Source: Tropicibacter naphthalenivorans (GTDB lineage: Bacteria; Pseudomonadota; Alphaproteobacteria; Rhodobacterales; Rhodobacteraceae). Taken from it: a DNA stretch of 64,000 bases. Positions 45,244-54,960 of this stretch are shown piece by piece. Where the stretch lies: positions 434,001 to 498,000 of the forward strand of contig NZ_FWXX01000001.1 of NCBI RefSeq assembly GCF_900176475.1, written 5' to 3'. A model generated the notes under the pieces. The model searched no databases. It saw nothing but the letters and a program-made list of their open reading frames with translations, and was not told the DNA's origin. The translations under genes and the position numbers were made by a program. How positions within the stretch are numbered: the stretch's first letter is position 1; every line of letters starts with the position of its first letter.

Positions 45244-45876
45244 CTAGAAGCGGGCGGCGACCTCGGCGGTGAGGGCTGTGACCTCATCGCGGCCGGGGCC
45301 TTTGGGGCCTTCGGTGATGCCGCGGCCCTTGCCCATGGCTTCGGCATAGCCCACGCGGTTGGCAAGGCTTGCTTCGGCGACCTCGGCGTCCAGTTTGCCG
45401 GCGGCCTCAAAGACCTCTTGGCCAAGGCGGGTGTTCGGGCGGGTGCGGTTCATCACCACAAGCGCCGGTTTGCCTTCGCGGTTGGCAAGGTCCAGCACGC
45501 CCTCGGTGGCCCAGAGATCGACATGAGAGGTGGCCACGGGCACCACCACCAGATGCGCCACCCGCAGCGCCGGGCGCAGGTCGCTGTCGGCCTTAGGCGG
45601 GGTGTCGATGATGACGATGTCATTGGCGTCGGCCAGCTTGCGGCATTCGTAAGAAATCCCCCAAGCCGAGGAGGTCGAGAAATCGAGGCCCTCGCAGAGC
45701 GCCGGGTCACTTTCCACGCGGGTCATGAACCAGCGGCCCAGCGAGCCTTGGGGGTCGAGGTCGACCAGGGCCACCGTTTTGCCCTGCGCGCGGAACCCCA
45801 GCGCGAGGTGCGCGGCCAGCGTTGTCTTGCCGCTGCCGCCTTTTTGTTGCGCTACCGTGATCACGTGACCGGCCAT
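45244..45876 (-). CDS. ParA/MinD-family partition ATPase
   Basis: A 210-residue deviant-Walker ATPase. The P-loop QKGGSGKTTLAAHLALG carries the signature lysine Lys12 and Lys17. LVDLDPQGS and VIIDTPPKAD are Walker A' and Walker B. It is small, like MipZ-like or orphan ParA proteins, and no parB is adjacent, so it may position something other than the chromosome. The start at MAGHVITVAQ follows GGAAGGAC. A CtrA-type site lies about 90 bases upstream, between it and the divergent gene. Confidence 0.88.
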   Translation of the reverse strand: MAGHVITVAQQKGGSGKTTLAAHLALGFRAQGKTVALVDLDPQGSLGRWFMTRVESDPALCEGLDFSTSSAWGISYECRKLADANDIVIIDTPPKADSDLRPALRVAHLVVVPVATSHVDLWATEGVLDLANREGKPALVVMNRTRPNTRLGQEVFEAAGKLDAEVAEASLANRVGYAEAMGKGRGITEGPKGPGRDEVTALTAEVAARF

Positions 45877-45961
45877 GAGTCGTCCTTCCGAATATCGCAG
45901 TGATTGTGCACATGCGGCATGGAACAATCCAGCCCCCACGGGCGCGGCGCTTGGGCACGTC

Positions 45962-45977
45962 TTAACGGGGCCTTAAC
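45962..45977. promoter_or_regulatory. CtrA-type binding site TTAA-N7-TTAAC
   Basis: TTAA (45962-45965), CGGGGCC, TTAAC (45973-45977) is a full match to the CtrA consensus with seven-base spacing. It lies between the divergent ParA-type gene and the gene starting at 46004. A GAGTC (GANTC) methylation site lies at 45877-45881. Confidence 0.65.
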
Positions 45978-46003
45978 CAAGTTGAACGCATGATAAAGCG
46001 GCT

Positions 46004-46669
46004 ATGTGGGTGCGCGTCGTCGTCTTGATTTTCTGCCTGTTGACCGCCGTTCAGGCGCAGGCCGGCGCTTGGCCACGGACCAAGGGGACCGGGTTCGGGT
46101 CGGCGGCGGTGCGGCTGTCCTGGCCGCAGAACATCCAGCATTGGACCTCTGCCATGCCGACGCAGCAGTACTACACGCTGTACCTGGAGTATGGGCTGAC
46201 CGACCGCGTGACCTTGGGCCTTGATCTGGGGCGGTCGGTGTCGGGCGCGGCCAAGACGGTCGCCTTTGTCCAGATGCCCATCCGAAACAAGGACAGCGGG
46301 CCCAAGATTTCCGGGCAGCTGGCCTTTGGACGGGTGGCGGGGGATATGGTGATCCGCCCCGGCCTGTCGCTGGGCTGGGGGCTGCAAAAGGGCTGGTTTT
46401 CCGTCGATAGCGTCGCTGAAATCCACCTGCCGGACAAAAAGACCGACTACAAGCTGGATATCACCTGGGGGCGGAACCTGCCACGCGACCGCAAGCTGAT
46501 CTTGCAGCTTCAGACCGGGGACACCGCCGAAGACCCGCCTTTTGCGCGGTTTGCGCCGTCTTATGTCCGGCCCCTCAAGGGCAAGTACCAACTGGAAACC
46601 GGGGTGACGGTGGGGCTGATCGGCGATAGCTCCATGGGGATCAAGTTTGGCCTTTGGGCGGATTTCTGA
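46004..46669 (+). CDS. Probable outer-membrane beta-barrel protein
   Basis: A 221-residue exported protein with signal peptide LIFCLLTAVQAQAGA. The mature part has alternating beta-strand pattern (YYTLYLEYGLTDRVTLGLDL; LSLGWGLQKGWFSV) and ends in Phe (GIKFGLWADF), as do many outer-membrane barrels. The family is not recognised. It starts 27 bases after the CtrA-type site. Its ribosome site is weak. Confidence 0.65.
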   Translation: MWVRVVVLIFCLLTAVQAQAGAWPRTKGTGFGSAAVRLSWPQNIQHWTSAMPTQQYYTLYLEYGLTDRVTLGLDLGRSVSGAAKTVAFVQMPIRNKDSGPKISGQLAFGRVAGDMVIRPGLSLGWGLQKGWFSVDSVAEIHLPDKKTDYKLDITWGRNLPRDRKLILQLQTGDTAEDPPFARFAPSYVRPLKGKYQLETGVTVGLIGDSSMGIKFGLWADF

Positions 46670-46682
46670 CAGCCAAAACGCC

Positions 46683-46715
46683 AAAAAGGCCGGCCCCGCG
46701 CAATGGGGACCGGCC
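46683..46715 (-). terminator. Intrinsic terminator of the beta-helix gene
   Basis: GGCCGG-C-CCCC (46688-46697) pairs with GGGG-A-CCGGCC (46705-46715). Read on the minus strand it is followed by TTTTT (complement of 46683-46687), just after the gene ending at 46749. Confidence 0.8.
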
Positions 46716-46748
46716 GCACCGACCACGGGCCAGTGCCTTTGAACGCCG

Positions 46749-49040
46749 CTAGTTGTCCATGCGGACCTTGACCGTCACGTCGCCGATCAGGTCTTCGCCC
46801 CAGATCAGATGGACCTTGTCCTTTTGCCCGCCCTGCTCGGTCAGCGCATAGGGGTTGTAGTACTTGCTGACGTTGGCGGTGTTGCGCGGGCGAGAGCGCT
46901 GGGTGACCGCCTCGACATCCAGAGCATAGCCTTCGAAGGGCAGCTTGTTCTCGGTGTCGATTTCCCAGGTGGACGAATGGGTGTTCTGCGAATGCGTCAC
47001 GCGCAGCGGGTTGGACGCGCCGGTTTCCACGTTGTGGTAGGTGTTGCCGTCAAAGATGACCGACCGCATCCGGCTTTTGTCGAGCTGCGCAAAAGAGGTG
47101 TCCACGCGCTCGGCCCGGAAGATCGACCCACCCACGCAGCGGAAGGTATTGCCCTGCACGTTCAGACCGTTGATGAAATGGCCGGTGCCGTAGGGTTTGA
47201 CCACGATATGGCTGAACCACGGGGCAACATGCGACGACAGCATGACGTTGTTGGTGACCGACAGACCGGCAAAGCCAAAGCCGCCAGAGTAGTCCGGTTC
47301 CGGCTCACGCTCGTTCGTCCATTCGATAAAGCAGTTGTCCAGATAGTTGCCCGTCACCTGCGCGTTGCAGGCCCGCAGACAGATCACCAGACCGGCGGAT
47401 CGGGTGCCCGTGCTGCTGTCGTCCCCCTGGAAGAAGTGGTTGCCAGAGATGATCGTATGCGCACCGCTGACCACCGCAAAGTGCCGGAACTGAGAGGCGC
47501 GGCAGTTGCGGATTTTCACATCGTTGGCGTTGGTGTTGATCGCAACCGACACGCGGTCTTGGGTCAGCAGCCCGCCTTCGTGCGAGATGAACTGACAGTG
47601 GTCGATCAGCATCCCCTGACAGCCATCGCCAATCGAGGTGATGCCGCGATGGCCGGGGCGGTTGAACACGCAGTTGCGCACCACGTTGACCGTCCCCACC
47701 GCCGGCAGGATCATGCCAGAGGCGACGGTCCCGCATTGAAGCTCCACCCCTTCCAGCTCGAACACGTTGAGCTTTTCGAAGCCGGTGAAATCCAGCATGT
47801 ATTTGAAGCGGGTAAAGGTATAGGTCTGGCGCCCCACCGCATCGGACAGCGGCTGGGACAGTTTGACCTCGCCCGCGCTGACGTTGACGCTGCGGACATA
47901 GATCTCGCGACCGACGCCCGGCGCTTCGACCAGGCTGCCCACCTGAATGTTGGCGATATTGGTCACATCGGTCAGGTGCCAAGGGTCGCTGGCCGAATAG
48001 GTCGCCATGCTGGTGGTCGTTTCCGGCTCCCACGCGGTGGTGCCTTCGGCGCGCAGCTGGCCGTTGCGGATGACACGGCGCTGCGCATAGCTGGTGCGGT
48101 TCGGCACCGCTGCCTGCACGTCGATGGGCGCGTTGACCGACACGCGGCGCCCGCCCAGATCGAGGCTCTCGTGATCCGAGCCGTTCATCAGCGACTGCAC
48201 CGCCTTTTTGAACGCGAGCTCTTCGTCACCGCCGAACGCGTCGATGTAGTTGGGCAGGCTGAAATCCTTGGTCAGGTCCAGCACCGCGTCCGTGGGCATG
48301 GTCAGCGTGCCTTCGAACTGCACGCGGCTGGTCAGGTTGAGCGAGCGCGCCAGGTGGTACGTCCCCGCCGAGACCATGACCCGCCGCCCGTTGGCTGCCG
48401 CATCCGCCGCCTCGAACGCGTCGGTGTCGTCGGTCACTCCGTCACCCACCGCGCCAAAGTCGCGCACGTCCACCCAAGCCATCATGTCGCGCAGGAAAGC
48501 GCTGGTGATGTCTTCGATGATGATATCGTCAATGCGCACCACGCCCCCGTTCGCCCCGGTCAGGTCCAGACCAAAGTGGCCATAGATCGGATCGGTGCCC
48601 CAAGGCATGTCCACGCCGCCGCGCTGGCCAGAGCCAACGATCGCCGACACTTCGACAATCTCGCCATAGGCATCAATGCTCTTGGACGTCGCGGTTAGCG
48701 GAATGCCCGTCACCGCGTTGCCACCCGCATCGCCTGCCCAGCCCGCGATACGCACCTGAGGCAGCGCGCCTGCCGTGGCTTTGACACGCGCGGTGATGCG
48801 CAGATAGGTGCCCACCGGCAGCGGCGTCTGCCCCATATAGCGCAAAGTCTGCGTGCTGGTGGTCTTTTGGATCTCAAGGCAGCCGCCAAAGTCCTGATCC
48901 GCAGGCACAAAGGCCGCCGTCGCCAGATTGGCATAGGTGTCCGAACCGGGGGTGCCATCGCCACGGGACCATTGCCCCAGAGTGTCCGCCGAAAACGCCG
49001 GGGGCATGAAAACTATGCCGTCGGTAATCGCCTTGTTCAT
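46749..49040 (-). CDS. Right-handed parallel beta-helix protein (pectate-lyase-3 / phage-spike type)
   Basis: A 763-residue protein without signal peptide. Residues about 1-180 form a jelly-roll-like head domain (MNKAITDGIVFMPPAFSAD at the start). From about residue 188 the VDVRDFGAVGDGVTDDTDAF motif opens a pectate-lyase-3 beta-helix, with repeated N/C-rich turns (VRNCVFNRPGHRG; VKIRNCRASQF; ISGNHFFQGDD; VTGNYLDNCF). This is the design of phage tailspikes. From recall, it resembles the head-spike protein GhsB of rhodobacterial gene transfer agents, but I cannot run the comparison. No other phage gene is adjacent. A secreted-independent polysaccharide-active enzyme is an alternative. Confidence 0.7.
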   Translation of the reverse strand: MNKAITDGIVFMPPAFSADTLGQWSRGDGTPGSDTYANLATAAFVPADQDFGGCLEIQKTTSTQTLRYMGQTPLPVGTYLRITARVKATAGALPQVRIAGWAGDAGGNAVTGIPLTATSKSIDAYGEIVEVSAIVGSGQRGGVDMPWGTDPIYGHFGLDLTGANGGVVRIDDIIIEDITSAFLRDMMAWVDVRDFGAVGDGVTDDTDAFEAADAAANGRRVMVSAGTYHLARSLNLTSRVQFEGTLTMPTDAVLDLTKDFSLPNYIDAFGGDEELAFKKAVQSLMNGSDHESLDLGGRRVSVNAPIDVQAAVPNRTSYAQRRVIRNGQLRAEGTTAWEPETTTSMATYSASDPWHLTDVTNIANIQVGSLVEAPGVGREIYVRSVNVSAGEVKLSQPLSDAVGRQTYTFTRFKYMLDFTGFEKLNVFELEGVELQCGTVASGMILPAVGTVNVVRNCVFNRPGHRGITSIGDGCQGMLIDHCQFISHEGGLLTQDRVSVAINTNANDVKIRNCRASQFRHFAVVSGAHTIISGNHFFQGDDSSTGTRSAGLVICLRACNAQVTGNYLDNCFIEWTNEREPEPDYSGGFGFAGLSVTNNVMLSSHVAPWFSHIVVKPYGTGHFINGLNVQGNTFRCVGGSIFRAERVDTSFAQLDKSRMRSVIFDGNTYHNVETGASNPLRVTHSQNTHSSTWEIDTENKLPFEGYALDVEAVTQRSRPRNTANVSKYYNPYALTEQGGQKDKVHLIWGEDLIGDVTVKVRMDN

Positions 49041-49297
49041 CCTGTTCCCTTTCCTCGCATGGGGCGCGTCTGCCCCGTCAGGAAAAGGGAAGTATCAACG
49101 GGGTCTTAACGCGAAGGAACCGCACCGCACGCTGCCCCGCCCCCGTGCGCAACGCACCCCTAGCGTCCTTTGGGCGTCCCTTGGGCGCAGAAAAAACTGC
49201 GATTTGTAGCTATTGAGATTCTCGAAAGGTTTGCCGTGCTAATGCGGTGAGGTCCAAATTTAAAGACAGATCACAGAAACTGGCAGGGATTTCGCGT

Positions 49298-49921
49298 ATG
49301 CCCAGAGCCTACCCAAGCTACCCTTATGTCGAACCCGAAAGCCCGGGGCTAACGGATGAAGACATCGAAAACGTTATCAAGGATTTCTTGTCTCAGAACC
49401 CAACGCTTTCGCCCATCTATGGCGGGCCTTTGGATGGTGTGTGTCGGGCCCTGAACGTCGATGTGGAATACTCCGACAAACCCAATGAAATCCTGCTGGA
49501 GGTGCCCTTGGACCGCAAAGCGGTGATCTGGCTGCCCAAGAATGGCAAGCCTCGGCATGATCGGCTGGCAACCGGGATCGGCATCGGACATTGGCTGCTG
49601 CATGTGCTTTACACACGGGATTTGCACCCCGACCACGGTGTTCAGGCGCTGTATCAGCCTTCGAACCCCGCCGTTCAGCAAGAGGCGCGGCGCTTTGCCT
49701 TTGCCCTGCTGATGCCCAAGGACAAGTTCACCCAGCTTTGGTACGAGGGACGCGCCCAGCTGTGCGCCGAAACCCTGAATGTTCCAACACAAGCCGTCTA
49801 TGACCGTGCCAAATGGCTTGATCTTTCGGCGCCGCCCCCACCAGAGGACGACATGCCGCCCCCGCCAGAGGTGGAACAGCCAACGACAGGCACCCGCCCA
49901 CGCGTTGGCCGCCAGATTTAA
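49298..49921 (+). CDS. ImmA/IrrE-like protein lacking the HExxH active site
   Basis: A 207-residue protein with the overall pattern of the ImmA/IrrE metallopeptidase family. The helix normally reading HELGHWLLH reads IGIGHWLLH (94-102), so the first zinc His and the catalytic Glu are replaced. His98, His102 and the downstream Glu129 ([14 protein letters not shown]) remain. The C-terminus is Pro-rich. It is probably a non-catalytic relative. I chose the ATG at 49298 (GCAGGGAT upstream) over a GTG 51 bases earlier. Its stop codon overlaps that of convergent lysS. Confidence 0.7.
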   Translation: MPRAYPSYPYVEPESPGLTDEDIENVIKDFLSQNPTLSPIYGGPLDGVCRALNVDVEYSDKPNEILLEVPLDRKAVIWLPKNGKPRHDRLATGIGIGHWLLHVLYTRDLHPDHGVQALYQPSNPAVQQEARRFAFALLMPKDKFTQLWYEGRAQLCAETLNVPTQAVYDRAKWLDLSAPPPPEDDMPPPPEVEQPTTGTRPRVGRQI

Positions 49922-51501
49922 GCGCGCGCCAGATCGCCCGACAGGCCTTTTTCGATCAAGGCCACGGTCTCATCGACACCGTAAAGCGCGATGAAGCCGC
50001 CAAAACGCGGCCCTTGGCTTTGGCCCAGAAGGACTTCGTACAGAGCCTTGAACCAATCGCGCAGGTTCTCGAACGCGTGCGCTTTGCCGACAGCGAAAAC
50101 CATGGATTGCAGCGTCTCGTCGTCCGCCGTCCCGTCAAAGGCGCGCAGCTGCGCGGCAAGGTCTTCCATGGCGGCGCGCTCCTTGGCGTCCGGCGCGCGG
50201 AAGGTCTTAGTCGGTTTGACGAAATCCTCGTAGTACTTGACGGCAAAGCCCGCCGCCGCATCCAGATCCGGGTGGCTTTCCGGCGTCGCCTCGGGGGCGT
50301 AGCGCTTGATAAAGCCCCACATGGCGTCCTTGCTCTCGGCCCCGGCCGCGCTGGCGAGGTTGAGCAGCATCGAGAACGGCACCACCATCTTGGACTCGGG
50401 CACGTCACCGTTGTGGATGTGCCAAACCGGGTTGTTCAGCTGCGCCTTGAGGTCCTGCCCATGATAGGCCCGCAGCTGCTGGTGGTATTCGTCCATCGCC
50501 TTGGGGATCACGTCGAAATACAAACGCTTCGCCGTCTTGGGCTTTTGGAACATGAAGTACGACAGCGACTCGGTCGAGGCATAGGTCAGCCATTCGTCGA
50601 TCGAAATGCCATTGCCGGACGATTTCGAGATCTTCTGCCCCTGATCGTCAAGGAACAACTCGTAGGTGAAATGCTCCGGTGCACGCGCCCCCAGCACCCG
50701 GCAAATGCCGTCATAGATCGGCGTGTTGGTGCTGTGATCCTTGCCGTACATCTCGAAGTCGACACCCAAGGCGGCCCAACGCGCGCCAAAGTCCGGCTTC
50801 CACTGCAACTTCACATTGCCGCCGGTCAGGGGCAGCGTCCATTCCTTGCCATCTTCGTCGTCAAAGGTGATCTCGCCCTTGACCGCGTCGACGTTTTTCA
50901 TCGGCACATACAGCACCCGCCCGGTTTCCGGGTGGATCGGCAGGAAAATCGAATAAGTCTGGCGGCGCTCTTCGCGCAGCGATTTCAACATGATGGCCAT
51001 CACGTCATCATACCGCTCGGCGGCGCGCAGCAGCACCTCGTCGAACTGACCGCTCTTGTAGAACTCGGTCGCCGAGTAGAACTCGTAGTCGAAGCCAAAG
51101 GTGTCGAGGAACCGGCGCAGCATCGCGTTGTTGTGATCGCCAAAGCTATCATGCGTACCAAAGGGATCGGGCACGGCGGTCAGCGGCTTTTGCAGGTGCT
51201 CGTGCAGCATCTCCTGGTTCGGGACGTTCCCCGGCACCTTGCGCATCCCGTCCATGTCGTCGGAAAAACAGATCATCCGCGTGGGAATATCGCTGATCGC
51301 CTCGAAGGCGCGGCGGATCATCGTGGTGCGCAGCACCTCGCCAAAGGTGCCGATATGCGGCAGGCCCGACGGCCCGTAACCGGTCTCGAACAGGACATAG
51401 CCCTTCTCCGGCGCGCCCTGCTGAAAGCGTTTCAGGATCCGGCGCGCCTCTTCAAAGGGCCAAGCCTTCGCACTCATCGCGGCGTCACGCAGTTCGGACA
51501 T
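49918..51501 (-). CDS. lysS: Lysyl-tRNA synthetase, class I
   Basis: A 527-residue aminoacyl-tRNA synthetase of the class I (archaeal-type) family found in many Alphaproteobacteria. The HIGH motif is PHIG (48-51) in [17 protein letters not shown] and KMSKS is KISKSSGN. The start at [10 protein letters not shown] follows GGAG nine bases upstream. It charges tRNA-Lys; no class II lysS is seen in the window. Confidence 0.95.
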   Translation of the reverse strand: MSELRDAAMSAKAWPFEEARRILKRFQQGAPEKGYVLFETGYGPSGLPHIGTFGEVLRTTMIRRAFEAISDIPTRMICFSDDMDGMRKVPGNVPNQEMLHEHLQKPLTAVPDPFGTHDSFGDHNNAMLRRFLDTFGFDYEFYSATEFYKSGQFDEVLLRAAERYDDVMAIMLKSLREERRQTYSIFLPIHPETGRVLYVPMKNVDAVKGEITFDDEDGKEWTLPLTGGNVKLQWKPDFGARWAALGVDFEMYGKDHSTNTPIYDGICRVLGARAPEHFTYELFLDDQGQKISKSSGNGISIDEWLTYASTESLSYFMFQKPKTAKRLYFDVIPKAMDEYHQQLRAYHGQDLKAQLNNPVWHIHNGDVPESKMVVPFSMLLNLASAAGAESKDAMWGFIKRYAPEATPESHPDLDAAAGFAVKYYEDFVKPTKTFRAPDAKERAAMEDLAAQLRAFDGTADDETLQSMVFAVGKAHAFENLRDWFKALYEVLLGQSQGPRFGGFIALYGVDETVALIEKGLSGDLARA

Positions 51502-51600
51502 CTGAAAACACTCCATTTTGGGATTCAGCGCGCTTCCTATTGAAGGACCGCCCCGGCGTCAATAAATTGCGCTGCAATGCCGCGTAGGAAAGGCCACAAG

Positions 51601-52023
51601 ATGCAAGACACCGCCCACCCGCTTAGCCCGCAAGACTGTCTCGTGGCGCTGATGATCGCCGTGTCCGCCTCGGATGAGAACGTCCGCACCGCGGAATTGG
51701 TCAAAATCGATTCGGCGGTGAACATGCTGCCAATCTTTGCCAGCTATGACGCCGACCGCGTGCGCACGGTGTCGGCGCTGGTCATGGACCTTTTCGAACA
51801 AGAAGATGGCCTTGATGCCCTGTTCGGCCTGCTGCGCGAAAACCTGCCCGAGCGCCTGTTCGAGACCGCCTACGCGCTGGCCTGTGATGTGGCTGCGGCG
51901 GATGGCACGCTGCAAGAGACAGAGCTGCGCCTGCTCGAAGAGATTCGCTATGAGCTGAATATTGACCGCCTGCACGCCGCCGCGATCGAGCGCGGCGCGC
52001 GCGCGCGCCACCTGTCGTTGTAA
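51601..52023 (+). CDS. TerB-family (tellurite-resistance-like) protein
   Basis: A 140-residue all-helical protein with the TerB pattern: ALMIAVSASDENVRTAEL, a middle helix, and CDVAAADGTLQETELRLLEEI near the C-terminus (the acidic metal-binding motif). Family members occur without a tellurite operon, so the role is unknown. An upstream ATG 24 bases earlier is less likely. Confidence 0.83.
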   Translation: MQDTAHPLSPQDCLVALMIAVSASDENVRTAELVKIDSAVNMLPIFASYDADRVRTVSALVMDLFEQEDGLDALFGLLRENLPERLFETAYALACDVAAADGTLQETELRLLEEIRYELNIDRLHAAAIERGARARHLSL

Positions 52024-52221
52024 AAGCCTGTTCAATTGTAGGCAAATCGCCCCGCGTTAACCTCGCGGAACCGCTAAACATGCCTAATCATTGCAAAAGT
52101 GACACAATTCTTGCGCGACGTGGTAAGGTTTCCCGGACTCAAAGATTAAGTTGACGTTAATATAGATTCATTAAAGTCGCGTCCGCTGCCCTTTGGACGC
52201 AAACCTACCTGGAGGGACATA

Positions 52222-52650
52222 ATGAATCGCATTTTAACGCGCGCATTGGGCGTGGCGATGCTGTGCCTGCTGCCGATGGCTTCGGTCGCAGCGCCGCTGG
52301 TCGCCAAAGTCGACATTTCCGCACAGACCATGACCGTGATTTACAACGGCAAGGTCGCCTACAGCTGGCCGGTGTCCACCGCGCGCTCTGGCAAATACAC
52401 GCCGCGCGGCACCTGGACCGCCAAGTGGCTGTCGAAGAACCATCGCTCGAGCCTCTATAACAACGCGCCGATGCCCTATTCGATTTTTTTCAACGGCAAT
52501 TACGCCATTCACGGCACCAACCAGATCAGCCGTCTGGGCCGCCCTGCCTCTGCGGGTTGCGTCCGGCTGCACCCGGAACACGCCGCCGTGCTGTTCAAGC
52601 TGACGCAAAGCGTTGGCAAACAGAACATGAAGGTCGTCATTCAGAACTAA
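52222..52650 (+). CDS. L,D-transpeptidase (YkuD domain)
   Basis: A 142-residue exported enzyme with signal peptide (LCLLPMASVAA) and a minimal YkuD domain. The active-site motif is His97-Gly...Ser-x-Gly-Cys113-Val-Arg115 in IHGTNQISRLGRP and ASAGCVRLH. It should form 3-3 peptidoglycan cross-links or attach lipoprotein. GGAGGG precedes the ATG. The upstream region carries GACTC and GATTC sites (52136, 52165). Confidence 0.9.
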   Translation: MNRILTRALGVAMLCLLPMASVAAPLVAKVDISAQTMTVIYNGKVAYSWPVSTARSGKYTPRGTWTAKWLSKNHRSSLYNNAPMPYSIFFNGNYAIHGTNQISRLGRPASAGCVRLHPEHAAVLFKLTQSVGKQNMKVVIQN

Positions 52651-52656
52651 GACATG

Positions 52657-52683
52657 CGCAGGCCGGGGCCGCTTCGGCCTGCG
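52657..52683. terminator. Hairpin between convergent transpeptidase and dacB
   Basis: CGCAGGCCG (52657-52665) pairs perfectly with CGGCCTGCG (52675-52683). There is no T-tract on either strand. The stem ends at the dacB stop codon. Confidence 0.55.
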
Positions 52684-54186
52684 TCAACTGGCGTGCACGA
52701 CGCCCCAGCGTTCGATCAGGGCTTGTTGCAGCGTCTTGGCCCGCACGTTCCACGCCGCCCCCCCATCGGGGCGTTCGCGTTGCGCTTTGGTCAGCTTGGC
52801 GCGGCGCTCCAGATCGGCGGCAAAGATCGCAAACACCAGTTCGGTCCCATCCGGCAGGTCGACAAATCCCGCCAAGCCACTGACAAAGTTCAGGGTTCCG
52901 GTTTTGGCGTGCACATCCAGAGGATGATCTTCGATCACGCGGCGCTGGTCATCGCGCATCGCAAAACTCTTGAGCAGCGGTTTGATCCCCAAGCGAAGCC
53001 GCAATTGCCGCAGCCCAGACATCATGTCCTGCGGGCTGATCCGGCTCGCCTCGCCCAACCCGGAGTGATCCACAAAGGCCATCGACGTCAGACCAAGCGT
53101 TTCGCGGCCCCACGCATTCATCTGCTCGGCCGACTCGGCAAGCGACTTTGGCGGGGTTTGCGTGCGCGCCAATGTCGCCGTCAGCCCGACCATTTCCGCC
53201 GTCAGGTTTGTCGACCATTTAAGCATATCGCGCAAAATGATCCGCAAAGGGGCGCTTTGCAGCGTGGCGACAATCTCGCCTTCGGGCCGCGCGTCAATGA
53301 GTTCGGGCGGGCCGAGCCGCACGCCATGTGCCAGCGCAAACGTCTGGAACACCTCCCCGGCGTACAACCCTGGCTTGCGCACGGGCAGCCAGCGCGATCC
53401 GCCCTGCCCCAAAGCGCCCCGCGCCACGGTCCAGTCGTCGCGCCCGCCCACGTCGGCGTAGGTGTACACCGGCGCGCTGCGCGACACGACGCCCATGCGC
53501 GCCATGGTCACCTTTGGGCGGTGCGTCCCGGTCCGGGCGTCCATCGAAATCGCGTAGTCCGCGCCCGCTTTGCGCCATTCGAAATGCACGCGGTTAAAGT
53601 TGAGGTTCAGCCCCGACACCGCCGGATTATAGCCCACATGATCGGGCTGACCGGGATCGATACCACGCAGATAGGGATACGGCCCGCGCCAGATCTTGAA
53701 CCCGCCCTGCACCCCAGTGATCCCCGCCGCCGCCATGTCTGCGGCCAAAAGGGCAAGCCCATCGCTGTCCAGCGTCGGGTCGCCGCCGCCGATCAGGATC
53801 AAGTCGCCCTGCACGGTCCCGTCGATGACGCCACCTGTGGCCATCACTTGCGTCTCGAATTGAAAGCCCGGCCCCAAGGCTTGCAGCGCGTAACACGCCG
53901 TCAAGGACTTGGCGACACTTGCCGGCGGCAAGCCGACCGCGCCGTTGTGAGATTCGAGCAGATCGCCCGTCGACATGTCAGCGACCGAAAAGCCGACCGC
54001 GCCGTTCAAATTGGCCTTTGCGATCAGTTCCGCCGCATCTGGCTGAATTTTCTTGATAAAATCGGCACTGCGCGCGGTGGGTCGCAGGGATTCCATAGGC
54101 GCTTCGGCCCAGAGCGGCGTGGCGGACATCGCGGCAAATGCGCTGGTCGCCGTTAAAAATTGGCGTCTAGAAATACGGTTCGTCAT
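52684..54186 (-). CDS. dacB: D-alanyl-D-alanine carboxypeptidase/endopeptidase (PBP4, S13)
   Basis: A 500-residue periplasmic penicillin-binding protein trimming or cleaving peptidoglycan cross-links. It has a twin-arginine signal (SRRQFLTATSAFAAM). The active-site triad of motifs is complete: SxxK as Ser90-Val-Ala-Lys93, SxN as STN in KWSTNLTAE, and KTG in HAKTGTLNF. It is convergent with the L,D-transpeptidase gene, so two cell-wall genes meet here. Confidence 0.93.
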   Translation of the reverse strand: MTNRISRRQFLTATSAFAAMSATPLWAEAPMESLRPTARSADFIKKIQPDAAELIAKANLNGAVGFSVADMSTGDLLESHNGAVGLPPASVAKSLTACYALQALGPGFQFETQVMATGGVIDGTVQGDLILIGGGDPTLDSDGLALLAADMAAAGITGVQGGFKIWRGPYPYLRGIDPGQPDHVGYNPAVSGLNLNFNRVHFEWRKAGADYAISMDARTGTHRPKVTMARMGVVSRSAPVYTYADVGGRDDWTVARGALGQGGSRWLPVRKPGLYAGEVFQTFALAHGVRLGPPELIDARPEGEIVATLQSAPLRIILRDMLKWSTNLTAEMVGLTATLARTQTPPKSLAESAEQMNAWGRETLGLTSMAFVDHSGLGEASRISPQDMMSGLRQLRLRLGIKPLLKSFAMRDDQRRVIEDHPLDVHAKTGTLNFVSGLAGFVDLPDGTELVFAIFAADLERRAKLTKAQRERPDGGAAWNVRAKTLQQALIERWGVVHAS

Positions 54187-54265
54187 AGCGCGATGTAAAC
54201 GCTTCGCGGTTTTTTATTCAACAAGACTCTCTTGTGCCGCCGATCACGTTTTTCTGCGGTCTTTT

Positions 54266-54874
54266 TCAGCTTGGCCAAGCGCCCTCGCGGCGCAGCTCGG
54301 TGGAGCTGACATCACGCATCGGCATATTGACAAAGCACCAAGCCGGCGGTCGCGCCATTCCCAAATGCCGCGAGACATGACTTGGCAGGCGCGCGGGCGT
54401 GTAAATTTTCGCGGCTGGCGCGTGGAGCGCCGACATCCGCGTGCCCGGTCGGGCCAGAATACCCACTGGGACCCGCTGCATGATGCTTTGCCACGCGTTC
54501 CACCGATGAAATTGCGCAAGATTGTCCGCGCCCATGAGCCAGGTGAATCGCACCGCCGGATACAGCCGCACCAAAGCCTCTAATGTTTGCGCGGTGTAGC
54601 GGGTCTTCAAGCGCGCCTCGACATCCGAAACCCAGATGCGCGGATGGTCAATCAAGGCTTGCGCCGCAGCCATGCGCTGGCCTATCGAAGCGGGTGCCTT
54701 GGCCTTGAGGGGATTGCCGGGGCTCACGAGCCAAACCACACAATCGAGCCCAAACCGCTTGAGCGCCTCTTTCGAAAGATGCAGATGGCCCTCGTGCGGT
54801 GGATCAAAGGACCCGCCAAGCAGCCCCACACGCATCCCCGGCACCAGCACAATGCCCTGTCCAAGCTTGATCAC
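54266..54874 (-). CDS. nadD: Nicotinate-nucleotide adenylyltransferase
   Basis: A 202-residue nucleotidyltransferase in NAD biosynthesis. Diagnostic motifs are [17 protein letters not shown], with the T/HxGH site, [26 protein letters not shown] and the C-terminal ISxT-like VSSTELRR. It starts at GTG (54874); an internal ATG before MRVGLLGG is possible but relatives usually have the longer N-terminus. rsfS, its common partner, is not adjacent. Confidence 0.93.
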   Translation of the reverse strand: MIKLGQGIVLVPGMRVGLLGGSFDPPHEGHLHLSKEALKRFGLDCVVWLVSPGNPLKAKAPASIGQRMAAAQALIDHPRIWVSDVEARLKTRYTAQTLEALVRLYPAVRFTWLMGADNLAQFHRWNAWQSIMQRVPVGILARPGTRMSALHAPAAKIYTPARLPSHVSRHLGMARPPAWCFVNMPMRDVSSTELRREGAWPS

Positions 54875-54960
54875 GTCATCCTGCCCTGTCGGTTCTTACA
54901 CCGGTTTGACGTAATCGCATTACTCAGGCGGATCAAGAAACCGCGCGGCCACCTCTTGGG

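Noticed and set aside
52136-52169. Two GANTC sites upstream of the L,D-transpeptidase as evidence of CcrM control
   Set aside because: The sites are real but two short motifs are too weak alone; the nearby TTAA-N7-GAAC is only a half match to CtrA.
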